DNA from: Pedobacter nyackensis
GTDB taxonomy: Bacteria > Bacteroidota > Bacteroidia > Sphingobacteriales > Sphingobacteriaceae
Direction of reading: 5' to 3'
NCBI RefSeq assembly: GCF_900176505.1
Contig: NZ_FWYB01000003.1
Coordinates: forward strand, 124,001-188,000
DNA length: 64,000 nt
Part shown: piece after piece, positions 1-7,809 of the stretch
How the letters are laid out: each line of letters opens with the position of its first letter
Position numbering within the stretch: position 1 is the first letter of the stretch
Translations under genes and position numbers: made by a program
Notes under the pieces: generated by a model
Seen by the model: the letters and a program-made list of their open reading frames with translations, nothing else
What the model was told of the DNA's origin: nothing
Databases searched by the model: none

Positions 1-1
1 A

Positions 2-1057
2 AAGATTGAAGATATAGGTTTGTTGCATAAGTTGAACGCAGCGAGTGGTTCAATTTCCTTGCATATTCCATGGGATACTGCAGAAAATGTACCTGCAATA
101 AAAGCATTGGTTGCGCAGCAGGGCTTAAGTTTTGATGCCATGAACTCCAATACTTTTCAGGATCAGGCCAATCAGGCGCATAGCTACAAATTCGGCTCTT
201 TACAGCATGTAGATAAAGCAGTAAGGAAGCAAGCGATTGACCATAATATTGAAGTAATCCGTCAGGGCGTTGAGCTGGGATCAAAAGCATTAACCGTTTG
301 GTTGGCCGATGGCTCTTGCTTCCCGGGACAATTGAACTTCCGCAAGGCTTTTCAAAACACCTTGGAAAGTTTACAGGAAATATATGCCGCATTACCGGCA
401 GATTGGAAAGTGTTTGTGGAGTATAAAGCTTTTGAACCAAATTTCTATTCAACAACTGTGGGAGACTGGGGCCAATCGTTACTGTATGCCAACAAGCTCG
501 GCCCTAAAGCCTTTACGCTGGTCGACCTTGGTCATCACCTGCCTAATGCAAATATCGAGCAAATTGTGGCTTTATTGCTGATGGAAGGTAAACTTGGTGG
601 TTTCCATTTTAACGATTCTAAATATGGTGATGATGATTTAACTGCTGGCAGTATGAAGCCTTACCAGTTGTTTCTCATCTTTAATGAACTGGTTGAAGGA
701 ATGGATGCACGCGGCATGAACCACAGTAAGGATTTGGGCTGGATGATTGATGCATCTCATAATGTTAAAGATCCGCTGGAAGACCTTCTACAATCGGTAG
801 AAGCGATTATGCTGGCTTATGCGCAGGCTTTGTCGGTAAACCGCACAGCTTTGCAACAGGCACAAGCGGAAAATGATGTTGCCCGTGCACAGGAAATCCT
901 GCAGCAGGCATTCCGTACAGACTTACGTCCATTGGTAGCCGAAGCGCGTTTACGTGCCGGAGCAGCATTGGCACCGCTTGATTTGTTCAGGAAATTTAAT
1001 GTGAGACAGGAATTGATTAAAAGTCGTGGTTTAAACACTGTGGCAACTGGATTGTAA
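2..1057 (+). CDS. rhaI: L-rhamnose isomerase, RhaI type (5' end missing)
   Basis: Sugar isomerase expected to convert L-rhamnose to L-rhamnulose in the cytosol. The frame is open to the left edge of the window, so the gene begins upstream; the TTG at 20 is simply an internal Leu. The sequence shows the TIM-barrel signatures of the Pseudomonas stutzeri-type RhaI family: VEYKAFEP, LVDLGHHLPN, GFHFNDSKYGDDD and MIDASHN, which supply the metal-binding Glu, Asp and His residues. The FGGY kinase starts 3 bp downstream and a GntR-type regulator follows, so this is the tail of a rhamnose operon whose aldolase genes probably lie upstream. Family assignment is by motif recall; substrate is inferred from family and neighbours. 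Confidence 0.85.
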   Translation, partial: KIEDIGLLHKLNAASGSISLHIPWDTAENVPAIKALVAQQGLSFDAMNSNTFQDQANQAHSYKFGSLQHVDKAVRKQAIDHNIEVIRQGVELGSKALTVWLADGSCFPGQLNFRKAFQNTLESLQEIYAALPADWKVFVEYKAFEPNFYSTTVGDWGQSLLYANKLGPKAFTLVDLGHHLPNANIEQIVALLLMEGKLGGFHFNDSKYGDDDLTAGSMKPYQLFLIFNELVEGMDARGMNHSKDLGWMIDASHNVKDPLEDLLQSVEAIMLAYAQALSVNRTALQQAQAENDVARAQEILQQAFRTDLRPLVAEARLRAGAALAPLDLFRKFNVRQELIKSRGLNTVATGL

Positions 1058-1060
1058 TTA

Positions 1061-2425
1061 ATGGAATTAAAGATGAAGCCGACTCCCGTAATAGCTGTGT
1101 TTGATGTGGGTAAAACCAATAAAAAACTGTTCCTTTTTGATGAGCAGTATAAAATTGTTTTCGAAAGATCTGCGCGGTTCCTGGAGACTGTTGATGAAGA
1201 CGGGGATCCCTGCGAAAATCTGGAAAGTCTGCGGTTGTCTATTTTTGATTCCCTTAGGGAAGTATTCAAAAACCCTGCTTTTGAGGTTAAATCCATCAAT
1301 TTTGCTACTTATGGGGCCAGCTTTGTATACATTGATGAGGATGGGAAACCATTAGCGCCACTGTATAATTACCTTAAAGCCTATCCGGAAGATTTAAAGG
1401 AACAATTTTACAATACTTATGGGGGAGCAGCCGAGTTTTCTAACCGGACTGCATCTCCTGTTTTAGGCAGCCTAAATTCAGGAATGCAGTTGTACCGTAT
1501 AAAGTACGAAAAGCCGGAGCTGTTTGCGCAAATAAAGTATGCACTTCATCTGCCTCAGTATTTGAGTTACCTGATTTCAGGTGAGGCCTATTCGGATATT
1601 ACCAGTATAGGATGCCATACCAATTTATGGGATTTTACTAAAAATGATTATCATGAATGGGTTAAAAAGGAAGGTATAGCGGAGAAACTGGCACCGATAG
1701 TTGCGGCTGATAGTGTGATTCCGGCAGCCTTTCCGGGCAATAATTATGCGGTTGGCCCTGGTGTTCATGATAGCTCGGCGGCTTTAGTACCTTACCTGGT
1801 TAACTTTCATGAGCCTTTTGTGCTGTTGTCGACCGGAACCTGGTGCATTAGTTTAAATCCTTTTAATTCCAGTCCGCTTACAGCAGATGAACTGGAGCAT
1901 GATTGTCTGTGCTATTTGCAATACGAAGGGAAGCCCGTGAAAGCTTCGCGTCTTTTTTCCGGATACGAGCACGAACAGCAGGTGAAACGCATTGCCGCTC
2001 ATTTCGGTACAGATGTGATTGCTTACCGCTCAGTGCCTTTTGATCCTAAAATTATTGAAGAACTTCAGCAGATGGGTAAAGAGGAGGAGTTTGCAAAACG
2101 CAACCTTAATGCTTATGCTACGGATGTGATGGCTTATCATCAGCTCATCTTAGATCTGGTGAATCAGCAATACATTTCTACCAAAAGGGTGCTGGATGGA
2201 ACTGCGGTGAAACGGATATTTGTAGATGGGGGCTTTAGCAAGAATGCCATATTTATGAACTTATTGGCGATGGCTTTTCCCGAACTGGAGGTGTTTGCAG
2301 CTTACATGGCGCAGGCTACAGCCGTTGGAGCAGCCCTGGCTATCCATAAATCATGGAATACCAAGCCCTTGCCTAACGATATTATTGAGCTAAAATATTA
2401 TGCAGGAGGAACGGTTTTAAACTAA
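1061..2425 (+). CDS. rhaB: FGGY-family carbohydrate kinase, probable L-rhamnulokinase
   Basis: ATP-dependent sugar kinase of the FGGY family, 454 residues, the usual length. The N-terminal ribonuclease-H-like lobe opens with DVGKTNKK (residues 15-22, phosphate loop). GVHDSS (235-240) carries the likely catalytic Asp237, and STGTW (257-261) is a second ATP-site motif; GGFSKN near the C terminus is the adenosine motif. It lies 3 bp after the RhaI-type isomerase and 19 bp before the regulator, so L-rhamnulose is the expected substrate, giving L-rhamnulose 1-phosphate. An in-frame ATG at 1073 (MKPTPV) is an equally plausible start. Other FGGY substrates such as L-fuculose cannot be excluded from sequence alone. 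Confidence 0.8.
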   Translation: MELKMKPTPVIAVFDVGKTNKKLFLFDEQYKIVFERSARFLETVDEDGDPCENLESLRLSIFDSLREVFKNPAFEVKSINFATYGASFVYIDEDGKPLAPLYNYLKAYPEDLKEQFYNTYGGAAEFSNRTASPVLGSLNSGMQLYRIKYEKPELFAQIKYALHLPQYLSYLISGEAYSDITSIGCHTNLWDFTKNDYHEWVKKEGIAEKLAPIVAADSVIPAAFPGNNYAVGPGVHDSSAALVPYLVNFHEPFVLLSTGTWCISLNPFNSSPLTADELEHDCLCYLQYEGKPVKASRLFSGYEHEQQVKRIAAHFGTDVIAYRSVPFDPKIIEELQQMGKEEEFAKRNLNAYATDVMAYHQLILDLVNQQYISTKRVLDGTAVKRIFVDGGFSKNAIFMNLLAMAFPELEVFAAYMAQATAVGAALAIHKSWNTKPLPNDIIELKYYAGGTVLN

Positions 2426-2444
2426 TTACTCCTATATTAACCCG

Positions 2445-3476
2445 ATGAAGCCGGTGAAATTTTTTGATTACATCCATGTAGATGAGTATTCATCAACGCC
2501 AAAGTACTTGCAGTTAACTAACTCTATTCTTAGTGCGATAGAATCCGGCAAGATTCAGAACGACTACCTGCTGCCTTCTATTAATGAATTGAGTTGTGAA
2601 CTGGATATTTCCAGGGATACTGCCGAAAAGGGGTACAAATACCTTAAAAAGATTGGGGTGGTAGGCTCGGTGCCTGGTAAAGGGTATTACATCATCAGTA
2701 CGGATTTCAGACGAACGCTTAAGATCTTTCTACTTTTTAATAAGCTAAGCGCGCATAAGAAAATCATTTACGATGCCTTTATTAAGGCTTTAGGTGATCA
2801 CGTTGCCGTTGATTTTTACATTTATAACAACGATTTTAACCTCTTTAAAAAGCTGCTCTCTAATAAGAAGGAGGATTATTCGCATTATGTGATTATTCCT
2901 CATTTCATGGAGGGGCATGACATGGTGCATGAAGTGATTAATCAGATTCCTAAAGAGAAGCTGGTGATGCTCGATAAGCTGGTACCTGGGGTAACCGGTG
3001 AATATGCAGCCGTGTATGAGGACTTCGAGAACGATATTTACAATGCACTTGAGCAGGCCCGTGAGCATTTGAGTAAATACCATACCATTAAGATCATTAT
3101 GCCAAAGCGAAGTTATTATCCGATGGAGATTTTAAAAGGATTTTATCGTTTTTGTCAACAATATGCATTTACATCAAAAGTCGTAAACCAGATTCTTACT
3201 GAAGAAATTGGAGAGGGAGAGGTTTATATCAATCTTATGGAAGATGATCTGGTGATATTGATCGAGCGACTCGTTAACCTTAAGCTAAAGCTGGGTAAAG
3301 ATGTGGGGGTGATTTCTTACAATGAAACACCTTTAAAGAAGATCATTTTGAATGGCATTACGACTGTCTCAACAGATTTCAGACAGATGGGTGAGATGGC
3401 AGCCAATCTTATCCTGGAGAACTCTAAAGCGCACCAGGAGGTGCCTTTTCATTTAACCCTTCGTGCCTCTTTATAG
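2445..3476 (+). CDS. GntR-type transcriptional regulator with sugar-binding C-terminal domain
   Basis: A 343-residue DNA-binding regulator. Residues about 15-75 form a GntR winged helix: LTNSILSAIESGKI, then LPSINELSCELDISRDTAEKGYKYL and a GKGYYI wing. Residues about 85-343 resemble a LacI/periplasmic-binding-protein sensor domain (VISYNETPLKKI, STDFRQMGEMAANLI), the type that replaces the usual FadR or HutC domain in some Bacteroidota regulators. It is the last gene of the rhamnose operon and precedes a terminator, so it probably controls that operon in response to rhamnose or an intermediate. No operator could be identified because the operon promoter is outside the window. Confidence 0.8.
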   Translation: MKPVKFFDYIHVDEYSSTPKYLQLTNSILSAIESGKIQNDYLLPSINELSCELDISRDTAEKGYKYLKKIGVVGSVPGKGYYIISTDFRRTLKIFLLFNKLSAHKKIIYDAFIKALGDHVAVDFYIYNNDFNLFKKLLSNKKEDYSHYVIIPHFMEGHDMVHEVINQIPKEKLVMLDKLVPGVTGEYAAVYEDFENDIYNALEQAREHLSKYHTIKIIMPKRSYYPMEILKGFYRFCQQYAFTSKVVNQILTEEIGEGEVYINLMEDDLVILIERLVNLKLKLGKDVGVISYNETPLKKIILNGITTVSTDFRQMGEMAANLILENSKAHQEVPFHLTLRASL

Positions 3477-3488
3477 ATTCGGTTTAAG

Positions 3489-3532
3489 AAAAACGGCCTG
3501 TATCATTAATCATGATTACAGGCCGTTTTTTT
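3489..3532. terminator. Bidirectional intrinsic terminator
   Basis: AAAAACGGCCTGTA (from 3489) pairs with TACAGGCCGTTTTT (ending 3530); the stem continues across one bulged base into TCAT/ATGA. There is a T run on the plus side and an A run at the start, so it can work in both directions. It sits between the rhamnose operon and the convergent outer-membrane gene. Confidence 0.85.
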
Positions 3533-3561
3533 ATTGCAATGCTGATTAAATCAGCATTTTA

Positions 3562-4275
3562 TTAGAATACGAAACCGATACGAACACCAGTGATAACACT
3601 TGGGCTCAGATCAAAGCTGTTTCCAGCAGATTTGTGAGTAACAGTAGTTGTAGTTCCAGCAGCTGTGTTGGTTACAGTAGTTTCACCGTCTTTTTCATAT
3701 GCGAAACCGAAACCAGCTTCAGCACCTAAGTATAAACGCTTAGCGATATAGTAATCAGCACCTACAACACCACGTAGACCAAAAATAGTGCTACCTGGAC
3801 CTTTTGTTTCGCTGCTTACACCGTCAGCATATACTGGCGCAGCAACTGCACCTGTTGCATTTTCGTAAGTAGTTTTAGTTGATGATCCACCGATAAGGAA
3901 ATCAGCACCTACATATGGAGATAAACGATCAGTACCTGCAAAGTGTTTCTCAACACCTAAGTTGATCAAAAACTGAGTTTCAGTTCTTTTAGCAGAACCT
4001 GTTTTGTCTGCATTAGGAGTTCCGATAAGGCCATAAGCGTTACCTTTATCAGTTGAAGAACCTACGTTAAAGCCTAAACGGAAAGCTAAGTTTTCTTTGT
4101 GGAAATAACGGAAACGCAATAAACCAGCGCCATCGTTTAATTCGAAGTTTGTATCGTTGATACCACCTGTTAAACCAAATTCAGTAGTAACATCACCTTT
4201 AGCTGGTTTGAAATCTTGTGCTTGAGCTGCTAAACCTAACATAGCAACGCTTAATGATAGTAATAATTTTTTCAT
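3562..4275 (-). CDS. Outer-membrane beta-barrel protein (porin family)
   Basis: A 237-residue secreted protein. Residues 1-19 (MKKLLLSLSVAMLGLAAQA) are a clear signal peptide. The rest is an alternation of amphipathic beta strands separated by polar Gly/Thr/Asn/Ser-rich loops, ending in an aromatic residue (VRIGFVF), as is usual for Bam-dependent barrels. Motifs such as YVGADFLIGGSS and LGAEAGFGFAYE resemble the OmpA/OmpW-like outer membrane beta-barrel domain common in Bacteroidota. It is probably monocistronic: it has its own promoter at about 4309-4341 and shares a terminator with the rhamnose operon. The ligand or function is unknown; a structural or small-solute channel role is possible. 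Confidence 0.8.
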   Translation of the reverse strand: MKKLLLSLSVAMLGLAAQAQDFKPAKGDVTTEFGLTGGINDTNFELNDGAGLLRFRYFHKENLAFRLGFNVGSSTDKGNAYGLIGTPNADKTGSAKRTETQFLINLGVEKHFAGTDRLSPYVGADFLIGGSSTKTTYENATGAVAAPVYADGVSSETKGPGSTIFGLRGVVGADYYIAKRLYLGAEAGFGFAYEKDGETTVTNTAAGTTTTVTHKSAGNSFDLSPSVITGVRIGFVF

Positions 4276-4308
4276 TAGTATTTGTGTTTTTTATAAATAA
4301 TATGGCCG

Positions 4309-4341
4309 CAAAATTAGCCTTAATACATTCAAAAATGTCAA
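4309..4341 (-). promoter_or_regulatory. Promoter of the outer-membrane barrel gene
   Basis: Read on the minus strand, TAATTTTG (4316-4309) matches the Bacteroidota -7 consensus TAnnTTTG exactly. A TTG at 4341-4339 lies 22 nt upstream as a possible -33 element. The start codon is 33 nt downstream of the box. Confidence 0.55.
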
Positions 4342-4439
4342 TCGAATGTCATTACAATTGGGTTTTAGGCTAACGCCTTGATTTGCTGACTGATGAATTT
4401 ATGGGCATTGAGCAACCCATTTACAAAGATTTTTGCACA

Positions 4440-4474
4440 TAAAAAAATGGCCAGACTGTGAGGTTTGGCCATTT
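4440..4474 (-). terminator. Intrinsic terminator downstream of dxs
   Basis: Perfect 9-bp stem AAATGGCCA (4445-4453) / TGGCCATTT (4466-4474) with a 12-nt loop. On the minus strand it is followed by a T tract (the A run at 4441-4447). It lies 23 bp after the dxs stop. Confidence 0.8.
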
Positions 4475-4497
4475 CTTTATAGGGTTAATATTGTTAA

Positions 4498-6426
4498 TTA
4501 TGATGCGATAGTAGCTGTTTTTCTGCTTACTGCAATTTTCTTTATAGTTGTGATGATGGCATTGGTATCATAGCCACAAAGCGCCCATAATTCAGGTTGT
4601 TCGCCATGTTCTATAAACTCATCAGGGATGCCTAATCTGATGACCTGAGCATTGTATTTATGATCAGCCATAAACTCGAGTACAGCGCTTCCCATTCCGC
4701 CTTGTATGCAACCATCTTCAACGGTTACTACATGCTTGTAGCGTGTAAATACATCATGTAACAGTGCCTCGTCTATAGGCTTCACAAAACGCATATCAAA
4801 GTGTGCGGGATGGATTCCCTCGCTGTTTAGCTCTTTGCAGGCTTCAACAGCGAAATTTCCAACATGGCCAATGGTTAATATGGCTACATCTTCACCGTCA
4901 CAGATCTTTCTGCCTTTACCTACTTCAATGGCTTTAAACGGACGTTTCCAATCTGGCATGACTCCAGTTCCACGAGGGTAGCGGATAGAGAACGGACCTG
5001 CATTTTCGAGCTGTCCGGTATACATCAGGTTACGTAACTCTTCTTCGTTCATAGGTGCTGCAACCGTCATGTTTGGAATGCAACGCATATAGGCAAGGTC
5101 GTACGCCCCGTGATGTGTAGCGCCATCAGAACCGGCAACACCGGCACGGTCAAGGCAAAACACTACATTAAGGTTTTGTATGGCCACATCATGGATCACC
5201 TGATCGTATGCCCTTTGCATAAAGCTGGAATAGATGTTACAAAAGGGAACCAATCCCTGAGTAGCTAAGCCAGCCGAGAAGGTTACGGCATGTTGCTCTG
5301 CAATCCCCACATCAAATGCGCGGTTTGGCATCGCCTTCATCATGATGTTCATCGATGAACCTGAAGGCATAGCAGGAGTAATACCTACAATATTTTTATT
5401 TGCTTCAGCCAACTCAACCAGGGTATGTCCAAAAACATCCTGGTATTTAGGTGCCTGCGGCTTATCTGATACTGATTTTTTAATCTCACCTGTGATCTTA
5501 TCGAACAAACCCGGCGCATGCCATTTGGTCTGGTCTTTTTCGGCCAGCGCAAAGCCCTTACCTTTTAAAGTCACACAGTGTAAAAGCTTAGGGCCGGGAA
5601 TATCTTTTAAATCCCTGATTACCTGAGCCAGACGTTGTACGTCGTGCCCGTCAACCGGACCGAAATACCTGAAGTTCAGTGCTTCAAATAAATTACTTTG
5701 GTGCAGTAAGGTGCCTTTTATGCTTTTCTCAATTTTCTTAACAAAATTGTGCGCATTGGGGCCAAGCTCAGAAAGCTTGATCAGTACATTCGAAATGTCG
5801 TCCCTGAAGCGGTTGTAAGATTTTGAAGTGGTGATGTTTGTTAAATATTCCTTTAAAGCGCCAACGTTAGGGTCGATAGACATGCAGTTGTCGTTCAAAA
5901 TCACCAATAGGTTTGAATTCTCAATCCCTGCGTGATTTAAACCTTCAAAGGCAAGTCCGGCCGTCATAGCGCCATCTCCAATTACTGCAACGTGCTGGCG
6001 GTCTGTTTCTCCCTTGTAATGTGAAGCTACAGCCATACCTAATGCCGCAGAAATTGATGTAGAAGAGTGTCCTACACCAAATGTATCGTATTCGCTTTCG
6101 CTGATTTTAGGGAATCCGCTGATTCCATTTATGATGCGGTTGGTATGAAATACCGACTTCCTTCCGGTTAATATTTTATGACCGTAGGCCTGGTGCCCTA
6201 CATCCCATACCAGCTTGTCGTAAGGGGTGTTTAATACATAATGTAAAGCAACAGTTAACTCAACAACACCAAGACTGGACGAAAAATGTCCCCCATTCAC
6301 ACTCACCACGTCAATGATATACTGACGTAGCTCCTGGGCTATTTGCTCTAAGTCTTGTTCTTTATACCGCTTTAAATCAACAGGATAATTTATGTTGGGT
6401 AATAACGGACCTTTAATATCTTCCAT
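4498..6426 (-). CDS. dxs: 1-deoxy-D-xylulose-5-phosphate synthase
   Basis: Thiamine-diphosphate enzyme condensing pyruvate and glyceraldehyde 3-phosphate to DXP, the first step of the MEP isoprenoid pathway. The call is supported by WDVGHQAYGHKILTGR, the TPP/Mg motif GDGAMTAG followed by ILNDNCMSI, the second-domain motifs GIAEQHAVTFSAGLA and DRAGVAGSDGATHHGAYD, and a transketolase C-terminal domain. I start at the ATG at 6426 (MEDIKGPLL), giving 642 residues, the normal length. The frame is open to 6513, but the extra 29 residues are hydrophobic, low-complexity and cover the spacer to divergent glyA. It is followed by its own terminator, so it is probably transcribed alone. Confidence 0.95.
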   Translation of the reverse strand: MEDIKGPLLPNINYPVDLKRYKEQDLEQIAQELRQYIIDVVSVNGGHFSSSLGVVELTVALHYVLNTPYDKLVWDVGHQAYGHKILTGRKSVFHTNRIINGISGFPKISESEYDTFGVGHSSTSISAALGMAVASHYKGETDRQHVAVIGDGAMTAGLAFEGLNHAGIENSNLLVILNDNCMSIDPNVGALKEYLTNITTSKSYNRFRDDISNVLIKLSELGPNAHNFVKKIEKSIKGTLLHQSNLFEALNFRYFGPVDGHDVQRLAQVIRDLKDIPGPKLLHCVTLKGKGFALAEKDQTKWHAPGLFDKITGEIKKSVSDKPQAPKYQDVFGHTLVELAEANKNIVGITPAMPSGSSMNIMMKAMPNRAFDVGIAEQHAVTFSAGLATQGLVPFCNIYSSFMQRAYDQVIHDVAIQNLNVVFCLDRAGVAGSDGATHHGAYDLAYMRCIPNMTVAAPMNEEELRNLMYTGQLENAGPFSIRYPRGTGVMPDWKRPFKAIEVGKGRKICDGEDVAILTIGHVGNFAVEACKELNSEGIHPAHFDMRFVKPIDEALLHDVFTRYKHVVTVEDGCIQGGMGSAVLEFMADHKYNAQVIRLGIPDEFIEHGEQPELWALCGYDTNAIITTIKKIAVSRKTATIAS

Positions 6427-6519
6427 GCAGGCTTTATAGAATAGAAAGTACAAAGTAAGGTATTTTGTTATTAAACTAAGAAGGAAAATCGCTAATTTTA
6501 CAAAAAAATACATTGATAA

Positions 6520-7809
6520 ATGACTAGAGATACATTAATTTTTGATTTGATTGACAAAGAATTGGCCCGTCAGGAGAATGGTCTGGAACTGATCGCGTCA
6601 GAAAACTTTGTAAGCAAACAGGTGATGGAAGCTGCAGGTTCTTGTTTAACCAATAAATACGCTGAAGGCTTGCCTGGTAAAAGGTATTATGGTGGATGCG
6701 AGGTAGTTGATAAGATCGAAAAACTTGCAATTGATCGTGCTAAAGAACTTTTTGGTGCAGAATGGGTAAACGTACAACCGCATTCAGGCGCTCAGGCAAA
6801 TGCTGCAGTAATGCTTGCAGTACTTAACGCAGGAGATAAAATTCTTGGTTTTGACTTGTCACATGGTGGCCACTTAACTCATGGTTCTCCGGTTAACTTT
6901 TCCGGAAAATTGTATCGTCCGTTATTTTACGGTGTAAAAAAAGAAGACGGTTTGATCGATTACGCTAAATTAGAAGAGATAGCTTTCGAAGAACGTCCTA
7001 AATTAATCATTTGCGGTGCATCTGCTTATTCTCGCGACTGGGATTATAAATTTATCCGTCAGGTAGCCGATAAAATTGGGGCATTGGTTTTGGCTGATAT
7101 TTCTCACCCATCAGGCTTAATTGCTCATGGATTATTAACAGATCCACTTCCTCATTGTCATATCGTAACCACAACAACACATAAAACTTTACGTGGTCCT
7201 CGTGGTGGTATGATCATGATGGGTAAAGATTTTGAAAACCCATTTGGTTTAAAAACACCTAAAGGAGAAACTAAAATGATGTCTGCTCTCTTAGACATGG
7301 CTGTTTTTCCTGGAACTCAGGGTGGCCCGTTAGAGCACATTATTGCTGCCAAAGCAATTGCATTTGGCGAAGCTTTAAGCGAAGAATACGCAACGTATAT
7401 CGCTCAGGTTAAGGAAAATGCAGCGGCTATGGCTAAAGCGTTTGTAGCAAAAGGATATGATCTTGTATCTGGTGGTACTGACAATCACTTGATGCTGATT
7501 GATTTGCGTAATAAAAATATCACTGGTAAAGTTGCAGAAGCCGCGTTGGAAAAAGCAGACATTACGGTGAATAAAAATATGGTTCCTTTTGATGACAAAT
7601 CTCCATTTGTAACGTCAGGAATTAGAGTTGGTACAGCAGCGATCACCAGCCGTGGCTTTAAAGAAACGGAGATGGCAGAAATCGTTGATCTGATTGATCA
7701 GGTGATTACTAACGCAGAAGATGAAAATAATTTAGCAGAAGTAAAAGAAAAAGTGATAAGTTTAGTTAGTCGTTTCCCACTATATAAAGAAACGGCTTTA
7801 AAAAGCTAA
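6520..7809 (+). CDS. glyA: Serine hydroxymethyltransferase
   Basis: PLP enzyme interconverting serine and glycine while charging tetrahydrofolate with a one-carbon unit; cytosolic. Signatures include [34 protein letters not shown] and the PLP-lysine motif [14 protein letters not shown], with the Schiff-base Lys at residue 222. The protein is 429 residues, slightly longer than E. coli GlyA (417). It is divergent from dxs over a 93-bp spacer holding a near-consensus -7 box (TAATTTTA, 6493-6500). Its stop codon is followed with no gap by the ATG of a hybrid histidine kinase, so the two are almost certainly co-transcribed. gcvH, which could use the glycine made here, lies about 29 kb away. Confidence 0.96.
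   Translation: MTRDTLIFDLIDKELARQENGLELIASENFVSKQVMEAAGSCLTNKYAEGLPGKRYYGGCEVVDKIEKLAIDRAKELFGAEWVNVQPHSGAQANAAVMLAVLNAGDKILGFDLSHGGHLTHGSPVNFSGKLYRPLFYGVKKEDGLIDYAKLEEIAFEERPKLIICGASAYSRDWDYKFIRQVADKIGALVLADISHPSGLIAHGLLTDPLPHCHIVTTTTHKTLRGPRGGMIMMGKDFENPFGLKTPKGETKMMSALLDMAVFPGTQGGPLEHIIAAKAIAFGEALSEEYATYIAQVKENAAAMAKAFVAKGYDLVSGGTDNHLMLIDLRNKNITGKVAEAALEKADITVNKNMVPFDDKSPFVTSGIRVGTAAITSRGFKETEMAEIVDLIDQVITNAEDENNLAEVKEKVISLVSRFPLYKETALKS

Noticed and set aside
6427..6513. N-terminal extension of dxs by 29 hydrophobic residues
   Set aside because: Dxs is cytosolic and normally begins near the ATG at 6426. The extension lies on the divergent spacer with glyA and reads as low-complexity AT-rich DNA.
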